This document shows, piece after piece, positions 1-7,110 of a stretch of DNA of 37,426 nt. Position numbers and translations under genes: made by a program. The stretch's first letter is position 1, and each line of letters begins with the position of its first letter. Where the stretch lies: assembly GCA_044359955.1 (NCBI GenBank), contig JBIKLF010000021.1:1-37426 (forward strand), written 5' to 3'. The notes below the pieces were generated by a model. That model was not told the origin of the DNA and made no database searches. It saw nothing but the letters and a program-made list of their open reading frames with translations. Source of the DNA: JACTMZ01 sp044359955. Lineage in GTDB: Bacteria; Verrucomicrobiota; Verrucomicrobiia; Chthoniobacterales; JACTMZ01.

Positions 1-232
1 CACATCCCTGGCGCCTCGGGCCATCTCGCCGCGGCAGCACCCTGGCCAGCAGCGCCCCGAACTGGTGCCAGTGCAAGAACCCGCAGAAGGTCGCCAGCCC
101 GGCTCGCCCGCTGATTTTTTGGTCGGTGAACCCGATTCGAATCGACTCCCCGGCTGTCTTTAGCTCAATAAATTCCTCGGTCACTGTTTGGTGAGCCGTG
201 TGGCTCGCGTGTTTTGTGTTGTATCTTTTCAC
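1..232 (-). mobile_element. Transposase N-terminal fragment, cut by the window edge
   Basis: Reading the minus strand from a GTG at 232 gives about 77 uninterrupted codons running off the left edge. The middle part (around residues 30-60) has the pattern I-G-F-T-D-Q-K-I-S-G-R-A-G-L followed by a Phe/Leu-rich helix and L-P-R-R. This resembles the N-terminal region of IS1380/IS4-type DDE transposases (a T-D-x-x-I-S-x-x-x-G-L block before the catalytic domain). The catalytic residues would lie outside the window, so the family is not secure. A GTG at 184 is a possible alternative start. No clear terminal inverted repeat was located upstream. It could instead be the start of an unrelated gene. 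Confidence 0.42.
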
Positions 233-312
233 ACACCAAGCACATCCAAACAGTGGCCAACTTCAATTCTGAATTTTTACGGCTAAGGCAAATAGCCCGA
301 TGGCAAACGGCC

Positions 313-342
313 CCGACTGAATACTGAAAACTGGACACTGTT
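313..342 (+). repeat. Phrase-like dispersed repeat A, copy 1
   Basis: The core ACTGAATACTGAAAACTG is followed by a GACACTG block. A second copy lies at 2803-2838 with the same leading CCGACTGA and one extra 7-nt TACTGAA unit. Both copies lie outside genes. Reading frames through the family give spurious peptides rich in F-S-V-F-S-I-Q. Confidence 0.7.
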
Positions 343-376
343 AACTCCGGCCTCCGGCCGGTTATGACACACAAAC

Positions 377-411
377 CCCTTTGTTCCTTCGCTTCCTTCT
401 GTTCAATTCCC
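377..411 (-). repeat. Phrase-like dispersed repeat B (AACAnAAGGnAnCGAAG family)
   Basis: The minus strand reads AACAGAAGGAAGCGAAGG, a variant of the family seen at 779-806, 2885-2909, 15312-15338, 15553-15580 and, inverted, 15601-15630. It lies just upstream of the lipoprotein start at 415, so the in-frame ATG at 364 only translates the repeat. Confidence 0.6.
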
Positions 412-414
412 CTC

Positions 415-774
415 ATGCCACGTGGAGTCCTCCTGCTGTCCCTCCTTTTGTCCGCCTGCGCTTCGGGCCCGGAGCCCGAGGTGAGGGTGGCGGATCCGGT
501 CAGGACGATCGACATCCGCAGTTGGCCCTCGGGCCTGGTTGTCGAACTCAATGGCGAATACATTGGCACCACACCTGTCGAGTTGGTGGTCAACACCACT
601 CGCTCCGGCAACTGGACGGCAGAATTCGCCCGCCGTTACACCCCGATCGTGATGCGCGCCAGCACGCCCGATGCATCCGGCTGGGAGCAGAAGGTCTGGT
701 ATCCCGGCGACCGCATTCCCTCGCGGGTGCTCTTCCGCATTCCCGGCGCCATGAAGCGCCTCGCCGTGAATTGA
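415..774 (+). CDS. Small PEGA-like lipoprotein
   Basis: This is a 119-residue predicted lipoprotein. The ATG at 415 begins a signal peptide (M-P-R-G followed by a Leu-rich stretch) ending in the lipobox L-L-S-A-C, so Cys16 should be lipidated. The mature part has a short beta-rich segment, S-W-P-S-G-L-V-V-E-L-N-G then I-G-T-T-P-V-E-L, the usual signature of PEGA-type surface domains. The in-frame ATG at 364 is rejected because the extra 17 residues translate a dispersed repeat. The protein probably sits on the periplasmic or outer face of a membrane; its partner is unknown. It stands alone between repeat-rich spacers and has no clear Shine-Dalgarno site. Confidence 0.75.
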   Translation: MPRGVLLLSLLLSACASGPEPEVRVADPVRTIDIRSWPSGLVVELNGEYIGTTPVELVVNTTRSGNWTAEFARRYTPIVMRASTPDASGWEQKVWYPGDRIPSRVLFRIPGAMKRLAVN

Positions 775-778
775 GCTT

Positions 779-806
779 CTTCAACAAAAGCGAACGAAGT
801 TACCGA
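779..806 (+). repeat. Phrase-like dispersed repeat B, degenerate copy
   Basis: Reads AACAAAAGCGAACGAAG followed by TTACCGAAG, a rearranged copy of the family. It lies in the 159-base spacer between the lipoprotein stop and the convergent cyclase gene. Nothing else was recognised in that spacer. Confidence 0.45.
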
Positions 807-933
807 AGGACTCCGCGGCTTGATCGTGCCGTCTTTCCCGGACTTCCGTCCTCTGAGTCCTGTCTCTTCTGACCGAAGCGCCGACCTCCGCCCTCTCACT
901 CGTCACGCCGTAGCAACGCGAAGGCGGACGGTC

Positions 934-1716
934 TCAGTTCGGCACCAGCGCGAGCACCCGCAGCGGACTACCGGAACCACCCTTGATCTTCAGAGGCGCT
1001 GAGAGGATCAAGGCGCCGGTCGGGGGCAGTTGGTCGAGATTCCTCAGGCATTGCAGACCATACCGGTTCGCGCCGTGCATCAGGGTGTGGCAGGGGTAAG
1101 GAACCGGCCATTTATAGGATTGGCCCGCGTCGGTGTTGATCGTCTCGACCGCAAAACCATGAACGTTGCGATCGTGGATCAGCCATTCCACCACCGCCTG
1201 CGTCGGACCTGGCGTATGGGCGCCGTCTTCCTTCAGGTTGAGAAAGGAAGCCGGGTCACTGATGCGTTTGGACCAGTCGGTGCGGAGCACAAGCCACGCT
1301 CCGGCTTGGATGCGCCCATTCTTGGCTTCCCACTGTTCGAGGAACTCCACGGTCAACAGCCAATCCGGATCATCTGCCACCTCGCCGCTGGCATCCACCA
1401 CGGCAGCCGGGGCCATGAAGTTCTTGCACGCGATGGTATCCACGGTGTTGCCGGGATGATCCTTGCCTGTGATCCAGTGGGCCGGCGCGTCGAAGTGGGT
1501 GCCCGTGTGCTCGCCGCAGGAAAAGTTATTCCAATACCAACCAGGTCCAGCCTGGTCGTATTGGCAAATCGTCTCCAACTTGAACGGCCAGACCTGGCCA
1601 AACTCAGGAGGCAACACCAAGGTTGGAAACTCGGGCGAGAGCGTGTGCGTCAGATCAACGATGCGGATGCTGCCGGCCTTCAGTTCGTCAAAAAAAGAAG
1701 CGAGAGGATGTGTCAT
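934..1716 (-). CDS. Cyclase family metal-dependent hydrolase (kynurenine formamidase-like)
   Basis: A 260-residue member of the cyclase/kynurenine formamidase superfamily, metal-dependent hydrolases that open or form amide and lactone-type bonds. The family metal-binding signature H-T-G-T-H-F-D-A-P-A-H-W is intact near residues 70-81, and an H-T-P-G-P-T motif follows near 165. The N-terminal I-V-D-L-T-H-T-L-S-P-E-F-P is also typical. Length matches the family, and the start is the only ATG before the upstream spacer. It lies 52 bases downstream of a 2-hydroxyacid dehydrogenase on the same strand, so the two are probably co-transcribed and may handle one carboxylic-acid pathway. The substrate cannot be read from the sequence. 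No signal peptide is seen, so it is likely cytoplasmic. Confidence 0.88.
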   Translation of the reverse strand: MTHPLASFFDELKAGSIRIVDLTHTLSPEFPTLVLPPEFGQVWPFKLETICQYDQAGPGWYWNNFSCGEHTGTHFDAPAHWITGKDHPGNTVDTIACKNFMAPAAVVDASGEVADDPDWLLTVEFLEQWEAKNGRIQAGAWLVLRTDWSKRISDPASFLNLKEDGAHTPGPTQAVVEWLIHDRNVHGFAVETINTDAGQSYKWPVPYPCHTLMHGANRYGLQCLRNLDQLPPTGALILSAPLKIKGGSGSPLRVLALVPN

Positions 1717-1768
1717 AGTGATTTGTTTTTGAAGACTCGTGCGATGTCTTTCCCTCGTTATGTGTTTT

Positions 1769-2707
1769 TCAACATCTCGAAACGATGTTTTTCACCGGCG
1801 CGCCCGCCGCGAAACCGCGGGCCTGCTCGTTGGCAAAACGATACGCGCGCCGCCGCCAGCTCTCCACCGCGCCGGCCACATGGGGCGTGATCATGACATT
1901 GGGTGCCTGCCACAGGGGATGTCCCTGCGGAAGCGGCTCGGGGTCGGTCACGTCCAGGGCCGCGCGGATTTGTCGCCGGTGGAGCGCCGCCAGCAGCGCC
2001 TCTGTATCAACCAACCGGCCGCGCGCCGCGTTCACGAGGATCGAACCCGGTTTCATCCGCGCAAGAAAATCAGCATCGACGATATGCTCCGTCTCCGGAG
2101 TGAGCGGGAGCAGCAAGACCACGGCGTCCGCCTCGGCCAATCGCCCGGGCAGGGCTTCCATCGGCTCGGCGTCCGTCCGCCGGTGCCGCGCAATTCCGGA
2201 CACGCGAATTCCGAAAGGTGCCAGCCGCGCCGCGACCGCCCGTCCGATCGAACCGTAACCGATGATCAGCACCGTGCCCCCCTCGAATGTGTCAATGGGT
2301 CCGACGGACGATGGCCCCGTGGCCGTGACATCGTTCAGGTTCACGTCCCACTCACCACGCCGCTGGAGTTCCAGCATGTCCGGCAGTCGGCGGCGCATGG
2401 CCAGCAGCACCGCCACGACCCACTCGGCAACGGCGGCATCGTGCACACCGCTCGCATTGTAAACCGCCACGCCCTCCGGCAAATGGGGCAGCAACCAGTC
2501 CACACCCGCATTGAGCGACTGCACGGCTTGCAGCCCTGGCAAGGCGGCCAGGAACTCCGGCAGCTGCTGTGCGTGGTGCATTCCCAAGACAGCGAGTTCC
2601 ACATCGGGTTCCGGTGCGGCAACCAGCCTGATCCCCTCGGGCAGAGCCTCAAACACATGGTGGTAGGCGGTCTCCGGAACGAATATTTTGGTTTTTCGTT
2701 GTTTCAA
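1769..2707 (-). CDS. D-isomer-specific 2-hydroxyacid dehydrogenase
   Basis: An NAD(P)-dependent dehydrogenase of the D-2-hydroxyacid family that interconverts 2-oxoacids and 2-hydroxyacids. Visible hallmarks are the Rossmann loop I-I-G-Y-G-S-I-G-R, the catalytic Arg in N-A-A-R-G-R-L-V-D, the Glu in D-P-E-P-L-P-Q-G-H-P-L-W, and the catalytic His in I-T-P-H-V-A-G. The frame stays open to 2977, but residues upstream of about 2707 translate dispersed repeats. A TTG at 2707 gives 312 residues, the normal length, starting L-K-Q-R-K-T-K-I-F-V-P. No ATG and no Shine-Dalgarno site is available there, so the start is uncertain. It is followed after 52 bases by the cyclase gene, a likely two-gene operon. 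No substrate-specific residues were identified. Confidence 0.85.
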   Translation of the reverse strand: MKQRKTKIFVPETAYHHVFEALPEGIRLVAAPEPDVELAVLGMHHAQQLPEFLAALPGLQAVQSLNAGVDWLLPHLPEGVAVYNASGVHDAAVAEWVVAVLLAMRRRLPDMLELQRRGEWDVNLNDVTATGPSSVGPIDTFEGGTVLIIGYGSIGRAVAARLAPFGIRVSGIARHRRTDAEPMEALPGRLAEADAVVLLLPLTPETEHIVDADFLARMKPGSILVNAARGRLVDTEALLAALHRRQIRAALDVTDPEPLPQGHPLWQAPNVMITPHVAGAVESWRRRAYRFANEQARGFAAGAPVKNIVSRC

Positions 2708-2802
2708 GTGGGTAAAGTGGGAGGTCGGCGGCGAGTCGATAGTAACAGAAGTTGCGGAATCCGCGAACAATGCGGATCTGTCTGTATGAGAGCTCCTCTG
2801 CT

Positions 2803-2911
2803 CCGACTGAATACTGAATACTGAAAACTGAACACTGTGCCCTCCGTGTTCCCCGTGGCTCCGTGAGAGCTTCTCCGGAGTTTTGAACAAAAGGTAACGA
2901 AGCGAACAAAG
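2803..2911. repeat. Cluster of phrase-like repeats A, C and B
   Basis: Three families stand head to tail: family A at 2803-2838 (ACTGAATACTGAATACTG), a family C unit at 2839-2878 (CCTCCGTGTTCCCCGTGG then CTCCGTGAGAGCTTCT), and family B at 2885-2909 (AACAAAAGGTAACGAAG). Together they fill the 318-base spacer between the dehydrogenase start and the DUF2283 gene. No gene was seen there. Confidence 0.65.
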
Positions 2912-3025
2912 AACTGTCCTGCTGATTGGTTGCAGATTTTCCGAGCCATCGCACTCGCGTATCAAAAAATGTGACACCTCGCGTGAAAACGCGCGCTTCA
3001 GCCTCCAGCTGATCGTCCGGAAAAG

Positions 3026-3235
3026 CTAAGCCGCCGGCACGCCTTCGAGTTGCACGAAATCCATGGCTGGCGCTTTCGACCGCTTCGAGAGGTGCAGCAT
3101 CTCGATGCCGACCACTTCGTTGGCCTCGTTGAAGTCGAGAACAACTCCCGGCGAAACCTCCTCGGACTCGATGATCTTCGAATCATCAAGCCGCAGGTAA
3201 AGCGCGTCAGCTTCTCTGTCCACATTTAGTCTCAT
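3026..3235 (-). CDS. DUF2283 family protein, candidate antitoxin
   Basis: A 69-residue DUF2283 protein. It opens with M-R-L-N-V-D-R-E-A-D-A-L-Y-L-R-L, the family's first strands (D-x-x-A-D-x-L-Y-I-x-L), then has G-V-V-L-D-F-N-E and V-V-G-I-E-M-L at the usual places. DUF2283 genes are commonly found beside DUF4258 genes, and the pair is regarded as a candidate toxin-antitoxin module. Here the ATG overlaps the TGA of the upstream DUF4258 gene by four bases (ATGA), so translation is coupled. The antitoxin role is inferred from that pairing; no DNA-binding motif is visible. Confidence 0.8.
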   Translation of the reverse strand: MRLNVDREADALYLRLDDSKIIESEEVSPGVVLDFNEANEVVGIEMLHLSKRSKAPAMDFVQLEGVPAA

Positions 3236-3483
3236 AGGCGCTCCTTCATGGAACGATCAAAATATACGCTCATAACCCTCCATGGATCAACCTGCACATT
3301 GACCACCACCTTGAGCACCCGGTTCCCGTAAGCGGCGATTCTCGCATAGAAAAGCTCCACCCCGGTCTCCCTTCTGTCGGCCTCGCGGCGGTCCGGCTCC
3401 TCCAATGTCTGGCGGATCCATTCCAGCGGAATTTCGCGTTCCATGGCTGATACTTTCGCATGCTTCGAGAGAACAAAATCCAT
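3232..3483 (-). CDS. DUF4258 family protein, candidate toxin
   Basis: An 83-residue DUF4258 protein, a small family with a predicted RelE/BrnT-like fold. It starts M-D-F-V-L-S-K-H-A, where S-K-H-A is the conserved N-terminal strand/His motif. It continues with I-P-L-E-W-I-R-Q-T-L-E-E-P-D and ends with the strands V-L-K-V-V-V-N-V and V-M-S-V-Y-F-D-R. It overlaps the following DUF2283 gene by four bases on the minus strand. The pair lies between two patches of family C repeat. Toxicity is inference from the family context. A second ATG 13 codons in would drop the conserved His and is less likely. Confidence 0.78.
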   Translation of the reverse strand: MDFVLSKHAKVSAMEREIPLEWIRQTLEEPDRREADRRETGVELFYARIAAYGNRVLKVVVNVQVDPWRVMSVYFDRSMKERL

Positions 3484-3913
3484 GGCGATCCGTCAAAAGT
3501 GATCATCCGTGGCGTGCCTGCCAAGATCACATTTTTGTCACGTGTTGGCCTCCGACCCCAGTGGCCCCCGCGGCTCTGTGAGAGTTCTTCTGATCTGCCA
3601 ACTGACGCCTGCTCCCTGTCTCCAAACACTCCCACTTTTAACCTCCATGCCTTTCATCCTTTATTCCCTTCTCACGTTGCCCTCGTCCGCATGCGCGGCA
3701 CTCACGCTGTCTCCGTCCGCCGCGGCGGACTCCGGCTCTCATCACTCAACTTTCAACCACGGCTTTAGGCTAAGAGCCGGGGCGGCGGCCGGGAGGGGGG
3801 AGGAAAAATTTAGGGTAGGGACGAGCGGCCAGAGACCCCGCCCTACCTTGGTTGGTCGTGGGCCGCTGCTACAACCTCGACGTAAGGGCGCGCCGCGAAG
3901 AAGCTCTTCCTTT
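3484..3913. other. Repeat-filled spacer before recQ
   Basis: The 430 bases hold no supportable gene. A family C unit lies at 3556-3590 (GCGGCTCTGTGAGAGTTCTT). A family D unit lies at 3736-3760, whose complement reads GTTGAAAGTTGAGTGATGAG. A degenerate copy of the AGGTAGGG/CCCTACC palindrome lies at 3808-3846 (TAGGGACGAGCGGCC ... CGCCCTACC). Open frames through this stretch translate repeats and join recQ in frame, but they do not look like protein. Confidence 0.6.
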
Positions 3914-5755
3914 ATGCCTGCGCTGGAACAAAAGCTGAAAGAAGTCTTCGGCTACGACACCTTCCGTCCGCACCAGCGGGAGATCGCGGAGTCATTCCTC
4001 GCCGGGCGCGACACGCTGGCCATTTTGCCCACGGGGGCGGGGAAAAGTCTGTGTTACCAGCTGCCGGCTTTGGTGCGGGACGGGTTGACCGTGGTGGTCT
4101 CTCCGCTCATCGCCTTGATGAAGGATCAGGTCGACCAACTGACGGCCAGCGGGGTGGCGGCGACCTTTTTGAATTCGACCCTCGATTCGGCCGAGGCCCG
4201 CAAGCGTTTTGCCAAGTTGTATGCCGGCGAATACCGGCTCCTTTATCTCGCGCCGGAGCGGCTTATGTTGCCGGAATTTTTGCCCAAGCTGGCGGAGTGG
4301 GGGATGAAGGCTCTCGCGGTCGATGAAGCGCATTGCATCAGCGAATGGGGTCACGACTTCCGTCCGGAATACCGGCGCCTGCGCGAGGTGCGCGAGAGTT
4401 TCCCCGGACTCCCGCTCCTCGCCCTCACTGCCACGGCCACCCCGCGGGTGCGGGAGGACATCCGCACGCAGCTGGAATTGCGGGATCCCGAAATTTTTCT
4501 CGCGAGCTTCAATCGTCCGAATCTGAATTACCGCGTCATCCCAAAGGCCAAGGCGGCGGCGCAGGTGGTGCAATTCGTGCGGGAGCGGTCCGATGAGGCG
4601 GGGATTGTTTACGCGCAGTCGCGACGGGCGGCGGAGTCGATGGCCGCGGCGCTCTGCGAGGCGGGGATCAAGGCGGCGCCTTACCACGCGGGGCTCGAGG
4701 CGGAGGAACGGGCGCGCAACCAGGAAAAGTTTCTGCGCGACGACCTGCAGGTCATTTGCGCCACCATCGCCTTCGGCATGGGGATCAACAAACCGAACGT
4801 GCGCTACGTGATCCATGCCGACCTGCCGAAGAACGTCGAAAGCTACTACCAGGAAACCGGACGCGCGGGGCGCGACGGGCTGCCGTCCGATTGTCTGCTC
4901 CTCTACTCGCGGGGTGACGTGGTGAAGTATCTGCGGTTTTTCGAGGAGATCACGGATTTGCAGGCCCGGCGGGAGGCGCGGGTCCAGTTGGAGAAGATGA
5001 CGCATTTCGCGGAGGATGAGCGCTGCCGGCGGGTTTCGTTGCTCGGATATTTCGGGGAGGAATGGACGGAGGAAAATTGCGGCGCGTGCGACCAGTGTCT
5101 GGCCCCGCGGGAAAAATGGGATGCCACCACGGATGTGCAAAAGTTGCTCAGCTGCGTGCTGCGGTTGCGGCAGAAAAGCGGGTTCAGCACGGGGCTGCAG
5201 CATGCGGTCGAGGTGCTGACCGGCGGCAAATCGGAAAAGATCCTGCGCTGGGGGCATGAGACGGTCAGCACTTACGGCGTCGGAAGCGAACATCCGCGCG
5301 CTTATTGGGTCGATCTCGGACGGCAGTTGCTCCGGCTCGGATTGCTCGAGGCCTCGGAGGACAAATTTGCCACGGTCAGCGTGACGGAGCGCGGGGTCGA
5401 GGTGCTGCGGGCGCGGGAGAAGGTCGCGCTGACCCGCCCGATGGTCCGGCCGGTGCAGGATGCGGCAGGGCCGAAGAAGCGCCGGGCGCGGTCCGGCGAG
5501 GTGGCGTGCGACGAGGGGCTTTTCGAGGTGCTGCGCAAATTGCGGGCCGAGTTGGCGCGGGGGCGCAATGTGCCGCCGTATGTGGTCTTTTCCGATGCGA
5601 CGCTGCGGCATATGGCGCGGGAGTATCCGCGGGACGAGATGGCCATGTTGCAGGTGCCGGGGGTGGGGGAGCGGAAGTTGTCCGATTACGGACAGGTCTT
5701 CCTGGCCGCGATTGGGGGATGGTTGTCGACCAAACCGCGGCAGCAATTTTCCTGA
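3914..5755 (+). CDS. recQ: ATP-dependent DNA helicase RecQ
   Basis: A 613-residue 3'-5' DNA helicase of the RecQ family, acting in replication-fork repair and recombination. Motif I is L-P-T-G-A-G-K-S near residue 40, motif II is D-E-A-H-C-I-S-E-W-G-H-D-F-R-P, and motif VI is Q-E-T-G-R-A-G-R-D-G. The RecQ zinc cysteines follow (C-R-R-V at about 374 and C-G-A-C-D-Q-C near 395), then a winged-helix region and a C-terminal HRDC domain (about 530-605, with L-Q-V-P-G-V-G-E-R-K-L). All domains of a standard bacterial RecQ are present. The ATG at 3914 gives the canonical N-terminus (L-K-E-V-F-G-Y-D-T-F-R-P-H-Q); the longer upstream frame is repeat sequence. No good Shine-Dalgarno site. It stands alone, ending three bases before a large palindromic element. 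Confidence 0.95.
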   Translation: MPALEQKLKEVFGYDTFRPHQREIAESFLAGRDTLAILPTGAGKSLCYQLPALVRDGLTVVVSPLIALMKDQVDQLTASGVAATFLNSTLDSAEARKRFAKLYAGEYRLLYLAPERLMLPEFLPKLAEWGMKALAVDEAHCISEWGHDFRPEYRRLREVRESFPGLPLLALTATATPRVREDIRTQLELRDPEIFLASFNRPNLNYRVIPKAKAAAQVVQFVRERSDEAGIVYAQSRRAAESMAAALCEAGIKAAPYHAGLEAEERARNQEKFLRDDLQVICATIAFGMGINKPNVRYVIHADLPKNVESYYQETGRAGRDGLPSDCLLLYSRGDVVKYLRFFEEITDLQARREARVQLEKMTHFAEDERCRRVSLLGYFGEEWTEENCGACDQCLAPREKWDATTDVQKLLSCVLRLRQKSGFSTGLQHAVEVLTGGKSEKILRWGHETVSTYGVGSEHPRAYWVDLGRQLLRLGLLEASEDKFATVSVTERGVEVLRAREKVALTRPMVRPVQDAAGPKKRRARSGEVACDEGLFEVLRKLRAELARGRNVPPYVVFSDATLRHMAREYPRDEMAMLQVPGVGERKLSDYGQVFLAAIGGWLSTKPRQQFS

Positions 5756-5757
5756 TG

Positions 5758-5873
5758 ATTGTAGCGGCGGTCTATGACCGCCGGTGCATCAAGGGGACAG
5801 GTTCCGGCGGTCATATCAGTTGGTCGCCTTTGGCGACCCGTCTCGCCGAGCCTCGGCTGACCGCCGCTACAAT
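5758..5873. repeat. Composite palindromic element with three inner hairpins
   Basis: A perfect 15-bp outer inverted repeat (ATTGTAGCGGCGGTC at 5758-5772, complement at 5859-5873) encloses three further stems. These are a 12-bp stem at 5773-5784/5804-5815, the hairpin GGTCGCCTTTGGCGACC at 5822-5838, and GCCGAGCCTCGGC at 5845-5857. It fills most of the recQ-nagZ gap. Thirteen bases of its left arm recur at 34347-34359. Confidence 0.85.
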
Positions 5874-5938
5874 TGAGAGGAAAGCAACGGCGGCTTTTCG
5901 CATCGACAGCTGTGGCGGGATCTGGTTTTTGAACGCGT

Positions 5939-7036
5939 ATGTCGAACGATGTCGGTCAGTTGCTTTTAGTCGGGGTGCCGGGGACGGAATTGGAGGCGGA
6001 GACGGCGGCTATGCTGCGGCGGGTCCAGCCGGGCGGGTTCATTCTCTTCGGGCGCAATATCCAGTCGCCGGAGCAGGTGCGGAAGTTGATCGATGATCTA
6101 CGCGACCTTTCGACGGTCGAACCGGTCATCACCATTGATCAAGAGGGCGGCCGCGTCTCGCGCTTGCGTTTGATCGGCGAGGAGCCGCCCAATGCGCAGC
6201 AGTTGCGCGACCGGGGGAATCCGGAATTGGTGCGGCGGCATGGGGAGCTGACCGCGAAACTCCTGCGGTTGTTCGGGTTCAATCTCGATCTTTGTCCGGT
6301 GCTCGATCTTTCCTTCGACGACGAGGCGGACAACTCGCTGCGTGGGCGTTGCTATGGAAAAACGGTCGAGCAGGTCATCGCGTTGGCCGGGGAATTCAAC
6401 ACGGCCCTGCGGGCCGGCGGCATCCTCAGTTGCGGGAAGCATTTTCCGGGCTACGCCGCGGCGGTGGAAGATCCGCACCATTCGTTCCCGGTCATCGAGC
6501 GTTCGCGGTTCGAGATGGAGGCGAATGAGTTGGCGGTGTTCCGTCATTTCGCGCCGCTGGTCGACAGCATGATGATCGGTCACATCCACTACGGCTCGTT
6601 GGATCCGGAGATGCGTCCGGCTTCGCTTTCACCGGTCATGATCAACGGTCTGCTGCGGCAGGAGATGGGATTCGACGGATTGGTCATGACCGACGACTTG
6701 GACATGGGGGCGATCCTTAACACGACATCCTTCGAGGATATGCTGGCCCTCGGATTGGCCGCGGGGAATGACCTCCTTATGATTTGTCACCGGGTGGAGA
6801 TGCTTGATGAAGCGCGGGCCGTGCTGGAGAAGCAGCCGTCGGATGTGCGGGCGGCTTCGCTCAGGCGAGTGGCGGCTTTCAAAAAGAAGATGGCACCGCC
6901 TGCGGGATTTTCGCGCGCGGCGTTTGAGGAGATCAATCGGGAGATCTGGGATTTGCGGGTGGCCACGCTGGGCGAGGAAAAAGCACGCGAGAAAAGCGTG
7001 GAAGACGGGAAGCGCTCGCCGGTGGAGCTGTATTAG
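5939..7036 (+). CDS. nagZ: Beta-N-acetylhexosaminidase, glycoside hydrolase family 3 (NagZ-like)
   Basis: A 365-residue GH3 enzyme of the NagZ group, which removes N-acetylglucosamine from muropeptides during cell-wall recycling. It has the TIM-barrel start G-G-F-I-L-F-G-R-N, I-D-Q-E-G-G-R-V-S-R-L near residue 63, the substrate motif K-H-F-P-G near 166 followed by the catalytic D-P-H dyad (E-D-P-H-H-S-F-P), and the nucleophile region V-M-T-D-D-L-D-M-G-A-I. In most NagZ proteins K-H-F-P-G is followed by H-G; here it is Y-A, but the Asp-x-His acid/base pair is kept. No signal peptide, so cytoplasmic. The C-terminus after about 315 is a charged helix. The next gene, a sodium symporter, starts 74 bases downstream and may be linked. 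Confidence 0.9.
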   Translation: MSNDVGQLLLVGVPGTELEAETAAMLRRVQPGGFILFGRNIQSPEQVRKLIDDLRDLSTVEPVITIDQEGGRVSRLRLIGEEPPNAQQLRDRGNPELVRRHGELTAKLLRLFGFNLDLCPVLDLSFDDEADNSLRGRCYGKTVEQVIALAGEFNTALRAGGILSCGKHFPGYAAAVEDPHHSFPVIERSRFEMEANELAVFRHFAPLVDSMMIGHIHYGSLDPEMRPASLSPVMINGLLRQEMGFDGLVMTDDLDMGAILNTTSFEDMLALGLAAGNDLLMICHRVEMLDEARAVLEKQPSDVRAASLRRVAAFKKKMAPPAGFSRAAFEEINREIWDLRVATLGEEKAREKSVEDGKRSPVELY

Positions 7037-7070
7037 GAAGGTTGAGGGTTGAGAGATGAGGGTTGAGGGA
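7037..7070 (+). repeat. Phrase-like dispersed repeat D
   Basis: Tandem near-copies of GTTGAGGGTTGAGAGATGAG lie between nagZ and the symporter. The same family occurs at 37231-37271 and, inverted, at 3736-3760. A TTG at 7063 inside the repeat opens the symporter frame but is not a credible start. Confidence 0.7.
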
Positions 7071-7095
7071 ATTTTTCGAGCTGCGGCTAGAACGC

Positions 7096-7100
7096 GGAGG
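7096..7100 (+). promoter_or_regulatory. Ribosome binding site deciding the symporter start
   Basis: GGAGG lies ten bases before the ATG at 7111. This selects that ATG over the upstream TTG at 7063, which lies in repeat sequence. Confidence 0.75.
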
Positions 7101-7110
7101 TTTGCGGATT

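Noticed and set aside
313..342. CRISPR-like spaced repeats
   Set aside because: The phrase-like repeats are dispersed singly or in pairs, without regular spacers or nearby cas genes.
364..414. N-terminal extension of the lipoprotein from the ATG at 364
   Set aside because: The 17 extra residues translate repeat family B and would disturb the signal peptide; the ATG at 415 gives a clean lipobox.
3509..3913. Long N-terminal extension of RecQ
   Set aside because: The upstream frame crosses several dispersed repeats; the RecQ family starts at the residues encoded from 3914.
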